Assembly (NCBI GenBank): GCA_025526995.1
Contig: JAHLKG010000008.1
Span: forward strand, 434,001 to 498,000
Length of the DNA: 64,000 nucleotides
Source of the DNA: Powellomyces hirtus
Taxonomy: Eukaryota; Chytridiomycota; Chytridiomycetes; Spizellomycetales; Powellomycetaceae
Reading direction: 5' to 3'
Shown: one piece after another, positions 21,933-34,761 of the stretch
Layout of the letters: each line of letters opens with the position of its first letter
How positions within the stretch are numbered: position 1 is the stretch's first letter
Program-made: the position numbers and the translations under genes
The notes under the pieces: generated by a model
What the model saw: only the letters and a program-made list of their open reading frames with translations
The model's database searches: none
What the model was told of the DNA's origin: nothing

Positions 21933-24900
21933 ATGATCAGGGCGGCGTCGGATCCCCCATTAGATAGTCAGGCCGCACCACAGGATTCCGCGTCTCTGCA
22001 CTCTCCAAAAGGACCAAGAACTGCAGTGGTGGCTCAGCTTCAAGGGAAGACTGAAGCTCTCTCCCTCCACTCTGTGCTCCCCATAGAGCCTGAGACGGCA
22101 CAGAACTTGGATACTTTCAAAACGCAACCGTTCGGCGATCTTGCGGCCAGCGCTGAGAGAGGCCATGTATGTTCAAACGGCGAATCTTCCCGTGAGCCGC
22201 AGGACCCTTCTCAGGGTGGCTTGCTCCTCACATCCGAGGAGAGCGAAATCCTCTGTCAGATGAAGAAGGAACAGGCGATACAGCTGCAAGAAGTGCAGAC
22301 GACCAGACTTGCCCTGTTAGAGTTGCAGAAGTACGTAGACTATGAACATGGCCGTTAATTTAATATGCAAACTCATGAGCACCTTACAGACAACGTGTGC
22401 AGCTGGAGTACGCTCGCTCAACCATAGTAGCCGCTCTTGAAAGGTACAGACACCCGTTATCAATAATAGCAGACTGACCCACCATGAGATCAATTTTTTT
22501 TGCTGACTTTCTCCTTCAATGCAGCGGCGATCTTGACGCGTTGGAGAAAATAAAAGCCATGGACAGCATGGGCGATGAAGAAGTGGATGAAGTAGAGATA
22601 AATGATTTGATGCAGAATGCGAAGGACTTGGGCGTAGCCCGTGAGGCTCTCTCAAATGCCATGGATCAACAACATGCAGTGACACCTGGGGTTTCTTCCG
22701 GCCATAGTTTCGCGCATAGAAATCGGGAGCCAGAGAACGATGAGTCTCCGCGCTCAAAAACAGATGCAATTCTCTCGCCGGGAACGAAGAATGGCGGCAA
22801 TCAATGCTTGCAGGAACTGATGATGCGCTTCCATCAGCAATACAACGAGGAGGAGCCGCACTGGGATGAAATGGAGCGGCAAGAACTCTTTCAAAGCTGG
22901 GACCAGCTACAGGGTCTTAAGGAGCAGGTGATGGAAGCAGCAGCAGCTGTCGTGGACGACATGGGGGAACCAGATGTTGCGAGTAGTGTCAATACCGGAC
23001 CGTTCTCACCGGAGCAGTTTGCGCGTCATGGCGACACGTGTCTTACAATTGGTCCAGATGAGGAAAGCTCACATGTACGGCCATATGTCGATATGCAGCA
23101 TCAGCAAGTGGCTGCTCTTCGGCAAGAGCTACGGATGCTACAAGCATACAAGGCCACGCTGGACGCCCATCAGAATGATTTTACGGCTCGCAATGCACGG
23201 AGACCACACGCAGATGCCAGCTCTGATTCCTTGACCACTCTCGTTCGAAATTCACCCGAGAAGATGTCCACCGCGGTTAGGCCACAATTGCAACACGATG
23301 ATCTGGCCGAATTATCTCCATCCAATCTGCGGCGCCACGCCCGAGTGCTGATTGCAAAAAGTGGTGATGGCAGCACTGATGCGCTGATTGAGCGCCTGAT
23401 GGACGCGTCTGTACGTGAGCGTATGCAGAAGTCGTCTCGGGAAGGCCCTCAGCCAGTCCTACCTGGTAATTCACCGGAAGGTGGCCCAGAGAATCGATCT
23501 GAGGGGAACTTTCAGGCAATCACTCAAAAGACTGGACATGTCCCTGGCATCCGTAAAGACGTGACACATGGTACGCGCAGCAATGAAAGGACCGCGGATC
23601 CAGTTTTCAAAGCAACTCCTTCGATAGATCGTCGAGTTCTTGATGTGCGAGCGGACATTGATGCGGAACGTGTAGAACAAGGAATGCATGACATTCTGGA
23701 GAATATGAGAACCATTCAGAAAGCCCGTCATGTAGCCACCGGTGCTCAAAGAGTCCAGTTTGATGCACTCTTTGAGCGACTGCAGTCGCAGCTCAGCGAG
23801 CTTCAGCAAGTGCAAACAAACGTCTCATACTTCCGAGATCTCGTGCGCCAGCAAGTAGAAAAGCCACCACTCACGAACCGTATAGATATGGAAGCACGTA
23901 ACGCTGGGAAAAGCAAATCTTCGTTTAATTCGGCATCTGGCGACAGCATGCAGCCCAACATCGGTTCTGTGCAGACTCGGACACGACAGCCATTCAAGAA
24001 GCGGATATCTGACTCCACGAGGTCTCCAGGACAGCAAAACATGGCCGGTTTACCAACCAGACAAACTTTGGGAATCCCTCTCATGCGCAACACCACGCCC
24101 GTACTTGTGGAGGATGACGAAGAAGATGATAGGACTCCTCTCGCTCCATCGAGATCATGGACTGAACACGCCGAAGTCAATGAATATGATCTCATTGACG
24201 GAGACGACGTTAATGTACAGACCTCTCTTTACGAGTCATCTCAGCAGCGGAAGGAGAATATATGTTCGAAAGGAACGGCGGATCCTCTCACGAAGCGACT
24301 GTTTGAGGAATGCAAAGACACTATCTATCGTTCTGCCGCTGGCTTGATTTCTCAAAATGAGAGCGAGCCGTACTTCCTTCTTCAGTTCTTCAAAAAAGCA
24401 GCGATGTTGGACAGTTCTTATGCGCGACAAAGGTTAATGCTTGAAATGGACAAAATTCTTGATGATTGTGCTGCCGGAAGCCAAGCGGCACGGCTGCAAA
24501 GTCAGTCACGACCCCCGTTACTTTCGCAATCTCAAAGCTCGCTTGATCAAAGAAGAGACCAGACTTCCTTTGCTGGTAAGTTTCACTGCAACCGTTCAGA
24601 CCGTTTTATCTGGCTGAGCTCCTCGACCTGGACAGATTTGGAATGCCCTTCCCCGATGCATTCAAGAGCTCGTCGAGGCTCCAGCAATTCTGCTGAACTG
24701 CCTCATCGAGGACAACACGTAAGGATCGTATGGCTTCAAGATTTCGCAGCTACAGAATTAACACAGCACAGTCAGAGACCCTCACACCACCCGAAAGAGC
24801 TCCACATGAGCAAAAGAACACTTATCGCTTACCTGTGCCTGCTACGCAACAGGTGGAGGAGAGCCAGCAGCCAGATCTGCAACAAGCTCATAATGTTGCA

Positions 24901-26290
24901 TCCGATGTGCAGGTATGTCTAGACAAATGGTATATCTGGCGCACATAGAGATGGGTCTCTGGAAGCTCGTAAGTTAAGAAACAAACATTCACAGGATCGA
25001 TTGATTGAATATATGGCACACATCCCGGAAGCCTTCTTCACGAGTAAACACGTCGCCGACATGCAGAGTATTGTATTACGTTCGGTTGCCTGGCATCTTG
25101 AAAGCACAAAGCAGCTCGGGGTGGGTCCAGTTCGCGAGCTCTTGACACCCGTGCTCGACGGTGTGCTTAATAAGTATGTCGCGCAACATGCTGTGGAGCT
25201 TGGCAGCGTTCTGGTCGAGGAAGTTGGGCGCGTAGTCAGTGACATCATCTATGTCACCGAGGAAGAGCTGGCTAGAAGCGCACAGAGGATGCAAAGAGAA
25301 TCAAATGATGCGAGGTAAGGATTGCGAGAGCAAGCTCACGGGTGTTTGCGATGTGACTGAAGTCAGGCTTTCAACGAACCGCGAATGCAGTACTTCCACC
25401 GCAGCCATTGAGAACGATAGAGCGCAATTCTTTCGTAAGGTGCATCCACCAACTCCACCGCGTGGCCGACAGCCCGCGCCACCAACCTACCACCTTGCGG
25501 CAGACTGTCAAGGAAGCGCCTGCAGGTGGGATCACGAGGCCTTAGATGAACTCGTACAGCGGCTGTCGACAAAACATGAGTGGGGAGCGATCATGGATGC
25601 CATTGCACGCGTGGAGGGCAACATAGATCCGTCTGCTTATGATGGACTGGACCACAGTGAGGAAGAAGACTCGCAGACTGAGTCAGACGAGTCCGAATCT
25701 GACAACGATGAAGACGCAGAGCAGGAAGATGAGGAAAACGAGGAGGACGAATATGAGTCGGATGATACATATCGACGCGCATCTCCGCCATCGAGCTACC
25801 ATAGCCAAATATCGAACGTGACAGGTGCCCGTATGCGTGGGGTAAATGTTCTGGCTATGGGACGTTATTTCTTAACATTCATGCTTTGTCATCGGCAATA
25901 TGCACACAGGAGAGAAAGGCAGTACAATTACCTCTGCAAAACAGACCGCTGTCAACAATGCGGATGCAGCTGGTCATCAGATCGGTAGCCCACGGAGCAC
26001 TGCAAGCAGTGAGTTACCATCTGCTCAACTTAGACCAAATTCCGTCCTCGATAATCTAAACTCTACCTACAGATTCAGATTTGGGATCCACCTCGCGAAC
26101 TGTCACGCCTAACACAAACAGCCGCAAAATGCGAAGCTCAATCAATGGCTCTTCTCCTGTGGCTTTCAAAAGCCCAGTCCAGTCACCCTCCACCGGTGCG
26201 GTCGCCACTGCTGCAGAAAATGGTTCAGACTCTGTCGTCGCGCACGAAGCGCTTGCAAAAGCTGTCCCCGCCGCCCCCGCGGACGTGTAA
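21933..26290 (+). CDS. Pericentriolar material 1 (PCM1) homologue
   Basis: ATG at 21933. Exons begin 21933-22330, 22390-22443, 22525-~24575, then several short ones; ends at 26288-26290. Long, acidic, Gln-rich protein with coiled-coil stretches (e.g. MKKEQAIQLQEVQTTRLALL and QLEYARSTIVAALES). The diagnostic part is near 24310-24460: DTIYRSAAGLISQNESEPYF followed by LLQFFKKAAMLDSSYARQRL. This matches the C-terminal PCM1 domain, in which vertebrate PCM1 has LISQNESRPHFL and an -YLRQRAL- stretch. PCM1 scaffolds centriolar satellites around basal bodies. The C terminus has an Asp/Glu run (about 25660-25765). Splice sites after 24575 are uncertain; some implied introns are under 45 nt. Function in this organism is inferred. 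Confidence 0.75.
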
Positions 26291-26783
26291 AATGTTGGTG
26301 TACATTCGTGTGCGTGTATATAATTGAGTTGTCTCTCATGTATTGTATTGTGGTCATGTGTCTATGTATTCCCCTCTCAGACTACGTACATCGGGGGTCT
26401 ACATTACATTGAATGCAGATGCCAAATTAGAGACTTCGTCCATGTTCGTAACCAAAATTTGCCCACTTCTGTGACGTTGATCCAACCTCGAAGCCGCCGC
26501 CACTTAGAGAAGCACTTAAGTGACCATTGTTTGGAATTGTTCCGGAGTGGGTTCTTGCTCAAAATGCGTTTTTTCAGCTACCGTTTTTGTAACCTTCGAT
26601 GTACGGAAAGATGAACTTGTGGCAGATGTTGATAACAACATAAAGGGACTTGGATCTTGGCTGCACAAATTGTGAGTGGGGGAAGACCAGGGAAGTCCAT
26701 GCTATTTCATCGCTACCATAGTTGCCCGCCATCGTTTTCTCAATGATACAAGCAAGTATCAGACCATTGTATTCGATGTAGCA
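26291..26783. other. Convergent intergenic region, PCM1-like / UFD1-UBA
   Basis: No gene seen. Holds the 3' ends of two convergent genes. Confidence 0.5.
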
Positions 26784-29017
26784 TTAAGAAACGGTGGTTG
26801 TCCGTGGCGGGGCATTGTCGGTGAGCCAGTGTGCTGCAGCGTCCGGGTTGTCATCGGACGCTACGAGAGCCTTGACGCACCATTCCGTTGAGTACCCGAG
26901 GGGAACGAGAGCGTCAGCAAGAGTCCTTCTTTTCAAAATCCGCGCGTCGGTGACTAATGAGCAGAGGGCATGCTGCTGCTGAGGCTGCTTAATGAGCGCG
27001 AGCGCGGCTAATGCCGCATCGGTCGGTTCCATGGAACGCCCGGTGGCGCTCGCGCAGTGCTAATGAGACGTTGCCTGTTTTAGCAAATTGAAACAAGAAC
27101 AGGACAGTGGCGGGAGAAAGGTGGCTTACCTTACTCTTGCAAATCTCCGGTCGACCGCAACCAGTCGTGAGCTGTTGAAAATAGAGCGCGACAAGCTTCT
27201 GGGAGTATTTCTGGTTTTGGGGATCCGGGCGAGGGTTCCAGAACGGAGCGAAGCAGGCGGGACACAGGCGGGCGTGGTTCGGGTGGGCTGGATTTTGTAT
27301 CGTTGCGCAGCAGGTGTTGCAGCACAGTGGTGGTGGTGGAGGTTGCAGACGGGTTTGGTGTTTATGCATTGCCATATGTGTTTGGACGTCCTGTATGTCA
27401 GAAAACAGGTGTCAGCAAAAATGATGATTGGCGCAAATTATAGGACAGGGAGGGTGCTCTTACCTTGAGCTGTATGTTTGCCGAGCATTTTCTGCACTGT
27501 ATCGTTCGCGCACCACAGTCGCTTTCATGTGAGCTCATTCCGCCAAGCATGAGGTCTTTTGCCGTGAAGGAGGGCAGGCCGGCCGGGACAAGCAAATGGC
27601 AGAATCTGCAGACGTGGAGACGGGCAGGGCAGATACGCGCGCGATGCTCGGCCATGTCCGACAGATAGATCTGTGCTCCACATTCGCAATTTTGAGGAGT
27701 GTGGAACATGCGGACGTGTTTCCTCTGTGTTTGCGAGCCGCCATTTCCGCTCGCATCGCAGAAAGAACAGTGCCAATGCGCGTCGATGGCGGATTTCGGG
27801 AATGCGCGGTGACATTGTGAGCAGAGGATGTTGTGGCGGAGGCAGAAAGCGAGGTGGAGTTGGTAGGTTGCAGCACGGATGCTTGTTTTGCAGTTTTCAC
27901 ATTGAATGGTTTCTCCCGTCAATTCGTCCGGGGCATCCATGGCTGGGGCTGAAGATGATGTTGATGATGATGGCGAGGATCGCACACAAATCTCGAACTG
28001 CGACGGTAGCGCCCCCTCTCCATCTGTGCTTCCTAGGACTCCGATGTACAGAATCGGGGAGACCTCATGATCGATCTGCAGTGAGATCGTTGAGAGACCT
28101 GACTCCACGTTGAAGTGCGTGTGGTCCAGCAAGGTGGGATGCTCCAAGATCGTTGACAGAAAAAGATCCGCGTCGCCAGTCAGTGGTTCCAGCTGCACCG
28201 TGTATTCACAGACACCTGGTTGTGCAGGAAGCTGGAAATAAACGTGTTGATTCGGCTCAACCACACCCTTGGTACTAGCTTGCCCACGGTCATCGTTGCT
28301 GCCCCACGCAAGGGTGCACTCCGGAGTCGCGCGTATGGCATACTTATTTCGCACGGCTTCTTCGGCGGCAGAGCGGTCGAGAGGCTCGATATCGACGGTG
28401 ACGTCCTGGTCGAGGATGATGCATCCTGGAACTGGGTTGTCGTTGTCTGCGGCGTGGAGTTCCGACACCAAGAACCTGTGCTCGATGGCGCGACGGGAGG
28501 TTCGTGATATCTCAGTGACATGCAGCGTTAGTCCTTTGGTTAGGGTCGCATGGTGTTTGCGGAGATGTGTTTCGAGGGTGGCCCGCATGTCGGTAATCTC
28601 CAGGTATGTGCTGTCCAGCGGGGTTAGTTTGGCGTGAACACCAGGCGGTAGCTGTTCAATGGTCACTAATATGTAACTGTCCACGTCGGGTATTGGTTCT
28701 TCAGTCATAGCATCAGGAGATTCCAGTGACGTCAGGTTGGCCAGACCAAGCGCTTCGGCCAACAGAGGCCCTATTTGAATGATGCCCGGGGGTGCTGTAA
28801 ATTCTCGGACGGAGGCAAAAACGGTTGCTTTTTGTTGTTGTTGTTGTGGCTGCTGGTCTTGCTGTGATGGTAAGGCTCGGATAAGTTGGAAAGTGAGCGG
28901 GTGCGAATGATTGCTGTCGCGAGTGATGCTCTCTAGACACTCGGATGGTAAATTGACCCTGTCACCTGTTAGGGTAGAGAGGTGTACTGGCTTCAGAGAG
29001 CGTGTCCAAGCTGCCAT
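26784..29017 (-). CDS. UFD1-domain protein with zinc fingers and C-terminal UBA domain
   Basis: Three exons: 29017-27464, 27390-27130, 27059-26784, all joins in phase 0, giving 696 aa. The N terminus has the UFD1 fold signature (GDRVNLPSECLESI, HPLTFQLI, VREFTAPPGIIQIGPLLAEA). The middle is a beta-rich region. From about residue 370 there is a series of Cys/His clusters (CENCKTSIRAATYQLHLAFC, CSQCHRAFPKSAIDAHWHC, CECGAQIYLSDMAEHRARIC, CRKCSANIQLK), like TRAF-type fingers. The last exon encodes a UBA-like domain (ADALVPLGYSTEWCVKAL, AAAHWLTDN, about residues 650-687). Plants have a comparable UFD1-plus-zinc-finger protein (PRLI-interacting factor K). UFD1 proteins work with Cdc48/p97 on ubiquitylated substrates; the UBA would bind ubiquitin. 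Shares a 442-bp divergent promoter with the Bye1-like gene. Confidence 0.85.
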
Positions 29018-29459
29018 TCCAGTGTCTGTTGTTCTGATACTTTGGCGGAAATGCCTTTGATGTTGAGAAAAAAGTGGAGGGGAACGTAGGAGAAGCGAAT
29101 GCTGTCAATTCTCGAGTTTTTATGGATTGCGTGTCCATTTGTCAGCAAGCGAGACATCAACATCACGTGTGACGTGCGTGCGCTGCGCTTTCTTGCCTTC
29201 TTGTAAAGCTCCGAGAACGTGAAGGAGGATCCCGAGATCCAATCTCGTTGTCCTACGAATAAACAAAATAACTTGCAATCATTAAGCTGATCGGTCGACT
29301 AGCTGCCGGAACGTGGAGAGTAGATAATATTGGGTTCGTGAGAAAACAATTGTTACTGCAGTCAGAGACGGAGGGGCCAAGATATCCGCACAACACAGAC
29401 AAATACACAGAAAGTACTTGGTTTAGGCTCAGAGCACTTCCTCCAGCCCAATACCTTTC

Positions 29460-32400
29460 ATGTTGCACGGCGAAGATAGCATTTTTGCTCTGCCTTCCGT
29501 CATTGCACCCGCCAAGGCTTCATTGCCACTTGCAGAGCAGCAAAAACAATCACTGCAGTCGCCGGAAGACGTTTCCTCAGCCTTGTCCAACACGGGAAAC
29601 GCTGTTTCATTAGGTCGTGGGAACATCAGCGACATACTTCATCCGGTTCATTCCCAGGGTACCTTGGAAAGCTTGGAGGACTCGTTCGACCAGTTTGTAA
29701 AATCCACGCCTGCCCGTGCTTCTCAAGGCCAAACTCAAGATCTAGTGGGCACGATGGGCGACCACCTCACAAATGCCGACCTTGGTGACGTTTTGAATCT
29801 CGAAGGCATGGATTGGGACGCTTCTTCACTTTTTGGTTAGTATTTGTGAACAGTGTCAAGTCGTTTCTGTGAAAGTCGTGCTGAATTTCATTTCCATTTT
29901 CCTCGGCTAGGTTCGCACAATGACCAAACGGCGATAGACTTGTCCGATCCTTCCAGTGCGGGTCTCCTGAGAGACATACCGCCTCCGGCTTCTGGTCATC
30001 TTGGTTTGCTGAATCCGCAACCCGACGATTCGCCATCTCTCAGTTGGCCGGCCGAGCATGGGCTACTTGGGGATGATATGAATGGTATGCGCGTGATGCA
30101 ACGACACCATGAGCCTGGTTTGTTAATGGTAGCCGAGTCGCTTACTCAATTATGCTGTTATCTCATTCAGAGTGCACTTCAACGGATCTTTTCCCTTCTC
30201 ACGACTCTCGTGATGAGATTCTGGCTGTCGATCGGGCGACGGCATCGTTCTCTGGCCAAGAAGAGAATGGCATTGGGGGAGAGAATGAGCATTCTGACAA
30301 GGGAGAAGAAGAACACGAACCCGAGGAAGAGTCAAATGATAGTAAAATGGACATGACCATCGACGATCAGGTGGATTATGCAGAACCAACCGACGATTAT
30401 GCCGACTCGCCGGAGGAGAAGCAGCTGATGGAGCATGAAGATGAGAGTACCATGGGTGCCGAACGAAATGCCCAGGAAGTTGATGTCATTGATGTAGGCC
30501 TGGACGATGGTTTCACGGCTCCGCCCGGACGTCGAGCCACGCGAGAAAAAGCACCTGTAAATTATAAAGCTCTTCTTGATGGACCTTCCATTGCAAGGAA
30601 AGTGGTTCCCCCGAAAAAGCCTGCACACAATGAAAAAGGGCAGCGCGTGTATTGTTTGTGCAGGCAACCAGACTCAGGAAAATTCATGATACAATGTGAT
30701 AACTGCGAGGAATGGTAAGCTTCTGCTTTGTGGATGTCAATCTGTCATTTGCATGCCACTGACCAGCGATCTCGCTCTCGAATGTCAGGTTCCATGGATC
30801 GTGCGTCGGATTGACGAAGAAGGTTGGGGAAAAGCTGACTACTTTTTTTTGCCCTCCTTGCAAAATCCTTTTGACTCGTGGGAATGACCAACGTAAGTGA
30901 AGACTGCTCTTCCATTCTTTTATTTTTGTTTTTTTGCGGGTGGCGGGTGCGGGATGGTGGCTGTCTTCGTGGCCGGAGATTGCCTACGAAAACGCAATTG
31001 CAAATCTCGGCTTGTGGAGGCAGTGGCTGGCCTGTTTGGAAACCAGACTTTACTCTCCATATACAAGTGGCCTTTCCCAAGTTCGTTGTGCCGCAACTGT
31101 TTCTTTCTGGCGCTATATATGACATTCTCCGTCCGTGGGATGCGGGTCTGCCGCGTTCCCTGATCGTGACAGCGCTGGACCAGGGACTGCCTGAACATTC
31201 AACGCAAACGCTTGATAGTATTAGGCGCCCGCAGCCGGAAGCCAACCGCTTATCGTCCCGCTCCCCGTTTTGCAAAAACAACCTTTTTTGTGATTAGGGA
31301 CTGAGTATGAGATTCAGAACAACTATAACTGAGATGCCTTTTTTCCTCCATTTTGTTTCCTTTTGTCTTCTTCTCCCTCCGGAACCTTCTTATCACCAAA
31401 TCATCGTTTACTTCGTTCAAATGTTCCAGAACCCAGTAAAGTTTCCCCAACCGTAAAACCATCCCAGGCAGGGACACCTACCTCGAAACAGCAACAGCAA
31501 AAGAAGACACGTCCCGCTAACTCTGGGCCATCGTCTCCAGAGGTCAGTAAATCTTCAGGAGGACGGACAGGTCAGAAGCAAACAACTCGAGGACGAGCGC
31601 TCGAGATGGTTCTGATTCCCAACGCTCCGGTAAGCGAAAAGGTGCCGGAAACACAAGGTACTCGATACTGATTTATTTATTTTTCCTTACCGGAAACTTT
31701 GCTTTCACAGAAAGATTCTAAGTCGGGCAAAGGGCTACATGCCCCGTCAATCAGCACTCAGCAGAAACCGCAACAGCAACCACAACCTGCACCGGCTCCC
31801 GCTCCTCGGCCTGTGCCGCCGCCGCCGCCGCCAGCCTGGACGCTGGATAATGTGCGCGTGAATGCCCGTCGAGGTTTTACGGAAACGTTCCGGAAAATCT
31901 TTGCCGAGGCATCAGCGACACCTGAAACATACGATCTGGACGTGGCTCTCGGCGAAGGCGAAGAGGACAAAAGGATCGATCTCAATGATCTAGAAGGCTT
32001 TGTAGCAAAATTGGAGGATGAGTTGTACGGCGCTTGGGCCACAATCGTCAAAGGGGATCTGAAGGGCAAGTTAGAGTGTGCGGCGCCGGTACGTACGAGT
32101 CACGATTTCTGCTCCCCATCTGCAACCCACGCTAACGCATACATTCACTTCGATCTGTTTAGTATAAGAACAAATACCGCTCGCTGCAATTCAACCTGAA
32201 GGATCCACAAAATGTGCGACTTCGAAGATTGGTTCTGACGGGGGCGGTTGCTCCAGCGGAGCTGGTCAAATTACCTCCAGAAGAGCTTGGAAACGACGCA
32301 GTCAAAGCCGCGATTGAGGAAGCACGGAGGAAATCGCTACGCGATTCCATTCTAGTCAATGACGAGCCCACGAGTTTCTTTAAGAAGACACACAAAGGCG

Positions 32401-34127
32401 AGATTGAGGTTGTGACCTCCACGCCGTATTCGGGCGGAGGCATGATGGAAGAGCACCCATCATCCATGTTCAGGAGCCCGCGACTAAGGGATAATGAAGA
32501 GGGCAAAAACGGCAAAGACGAGATGGTCAAGAGTCCCGACAGTTCAGAGAAGAGGGAAGGCGATGACGATGTTAGCGATGACAGAGCCGCGAAGAAACTC
32601 AAGGTGGAGTCCCCAACAAAGCAAGACTCGAACGACGCGATGGAAGGAATCTCTTTTGGCGACTCGAACGAGACCGAGACCAAAATGGACCCAGACAAGA
32701 TGACCACTTCGACGCCGCAAGATGACTCAGACGGCGATGACGCTCCTCGCACAGAGCTCGTGATTGAAGGCGACGCAGCTGGGGAAGACTACGGTTACGA
32801 AGCATACGAATATCCCACTTCCACACTCATCGCGGAGTCCCACTCACCAACCACTACTCCTCCCCACTCACCACCACTTCCAACAATATCCGTCGACCCA
32901 ACAGCACCAGTCTGGCATGGACGCGTGCACATGCCCCAAGTCGGACGCTTCCAGGGTCGCGCCCGACAAACCCACGGTCCTCTGATTGGCACGCCCTCAA
33001 CGTGGGAGGACCTCCTGCCAGCGACGGTCGCGATTGACGGACGTGTTGCCATCAACGCGATGGAAAAGTACCTCCGCGAGCAACGCATCGCTGGCGGGAA
33101 ACAAGTTGTTGTCGTTCAGTTCTCACCTCTTGAAGACGCCCAGGACGACCAGGACGGCTATGCGCAACTTTTCGATTACTTTGCTACCCGCGAACGCGCC
33201 GCAGTAGTCGGACATCACTACGTCAGCATTAAAGACATGTACATTATTCCCATTGCCAAAGACTGCCCCTTGCCAGAGTTTCTCGATGAATTGGGACCTG
33301 CGGGTGATCAGGCACCCGTTGGCGTTGCCGAATGGGATACTTTGTTTGGTGTCATTATCTTATGCAAAGGCTTTGGTGGTAGTGGATCCGCAGGAAACGA
33401 GTTTGAAGAGCAGAAGAAGCGTGACCGGTCACCTCCGCAGACATTCAGTGCTGCGGGTACAAGCTCTTCGTCCTCCGCATCCATCTCCATACCACCCCAA
33501 CCACCCTTCAGCAGCAAACCGAGTCTGTTAGACACGTTTGCTCCACTTCTGAATACTAGTCCAATTACTCCATCCCTTCCTACATCAGCATCCTCGTCGT
33601 CCATCGCAGCAACCGTGCCAGTACTGCAACAGCCGCAGCAGCAGCCTTCAACCAATGCCCTCCTTACCTCTTTACTCAGCAACCCAGGCAATCTCGGCAT
33701 GCTTCAGGGTCTGCTAGCACAGCTCAACGCGCCCGCCGCAGGTCCAGCGGGCACCTTGTCGTCTTCTTCAAACATGCCGGGTGTAGGACCGGATATTCAT
33801 AGCCTGCTCAGTGCGCTGGGAAGTACCACGACCCCGCTTCAGCAGCAGCAGCAGCAGGAAGGGCCACCCCCAAGTGCCCTCTTGGCGTCCCTGGCCGGGT
33901 ACACGAATCCCACCCCACACCACAGTCAACCACAGCAGCAGCTGCAGAACCACCAGCAACATCATCAGCAACATCATCAGCCCCACGATCCGAGAATGCA
34001 AGCCGCCGCGGATCCGCGCATGCATCCCGCGCGCGCCGCCCAGGCGCAAATGCGACAGCAACAGGATCAGCAGCAGCAGCAGCATCATGCTCATGCTGGC
34101 AGAGAGAAGAAGTCTCGATGGGGATGA
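29460..34127 (+). CDS. Bye1-like transcription regulator (PHD, TFIIS central, SPOC)
   Basis: Seven exons: 29460-29835, 29911-30084, 30171-30714, 30789-30892, 31430-31629, 31711-32088, 32163-34127, giving 1246 aa with all frames consistent. Acidic N terminus, then a PHD finger spanning an intron (VYCLCRQPDSGKFMIQCDNC, EEWFHGSC, FFCPPC). A Pro-rich linker (31795-31835) precedes the TFIIS central domain (NARRGFTETFRKIF, YKNKYRSLQFNLKDPQNVRL, LVKLPPEEL). A SPOC domain follows (VWHGRVHMPQVGRFQGRA to GVIILCKGFG). The tail is Ser/Pro/Gln/His-rich and ends KKSRWG. This order is that of yeast Bye1 and animal DIDO/PHF3, which bind RNA polymerase II and, through PHD, H3K4me3. Intron 4 is unusually long (537 nt). 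Confidence 0.92.
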
Positions 34128-34341
34128 ACATAAGAAAGGAACGCATCCAGTAATTCATTGCTTTAACGGACCGAAACCAGCGTTCCCGTTCAGAACCCGT
34201 CACTGAACAGCGTTCTCGCAACAATCAACAACTCCGTTCACCACCGCTGCCCTACCTTATCGAAACGAATTGATTTAAGTTACGTTCTACTTTTCTTAGT
34301 ATTAGTGTTGCATACTTCCCTGTCTTTGCGCATAATCTCTC

Positions 34342-34347
34342 AATAAA
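34342..34347 (+). promoter_or_regulatory. Poly(A) signal of the Bye1-like gene
   Basis: AATAAA 215 bp downstream of the stop codon at 34127. Confidence 0.5.
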
Positions 34348-34761
34348 GTTGCGGTGGTCCCAACGCCAATATCAAAATCAGTTTCCATGTTGCTGAAACT
34401 CAGAGAGAATAAAACAACTGCCGACTGATGAGAACAGTTCTTTGTGTAAAAAGGCAACAAGGGCAATCGCACACAGGTAAATTAGGATGCGAATGTTATT
34501 CATTTCTTTCTCCAAGGTCAGGCATATCAAAAATAAAAATAAAGGGGGAAGGAAAAAAAAGGTTGCGGGTACGGGCAAACGGGGGTGGAAATGATACAAT
34601 AGGCGAACACGCGTGGGGATCCTTTCATCTGTGTGTCCGAGACATTTGCCGGGGAAAACGTAGCTAATCATGATGTTATCTGTCTCCATGCATGTTCTGT
34701 CCGTGGATGTACTTTGATGGGCGAGGCAGCGGCAGAGGTAGTCTGGTATATATTCCGCGGC

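Noticed and set aside
33308..34224. Frames opposite the Bye1-like C terminus
   Set aside because: Low-complexity shadows of Gln/His-rich coding sequence.
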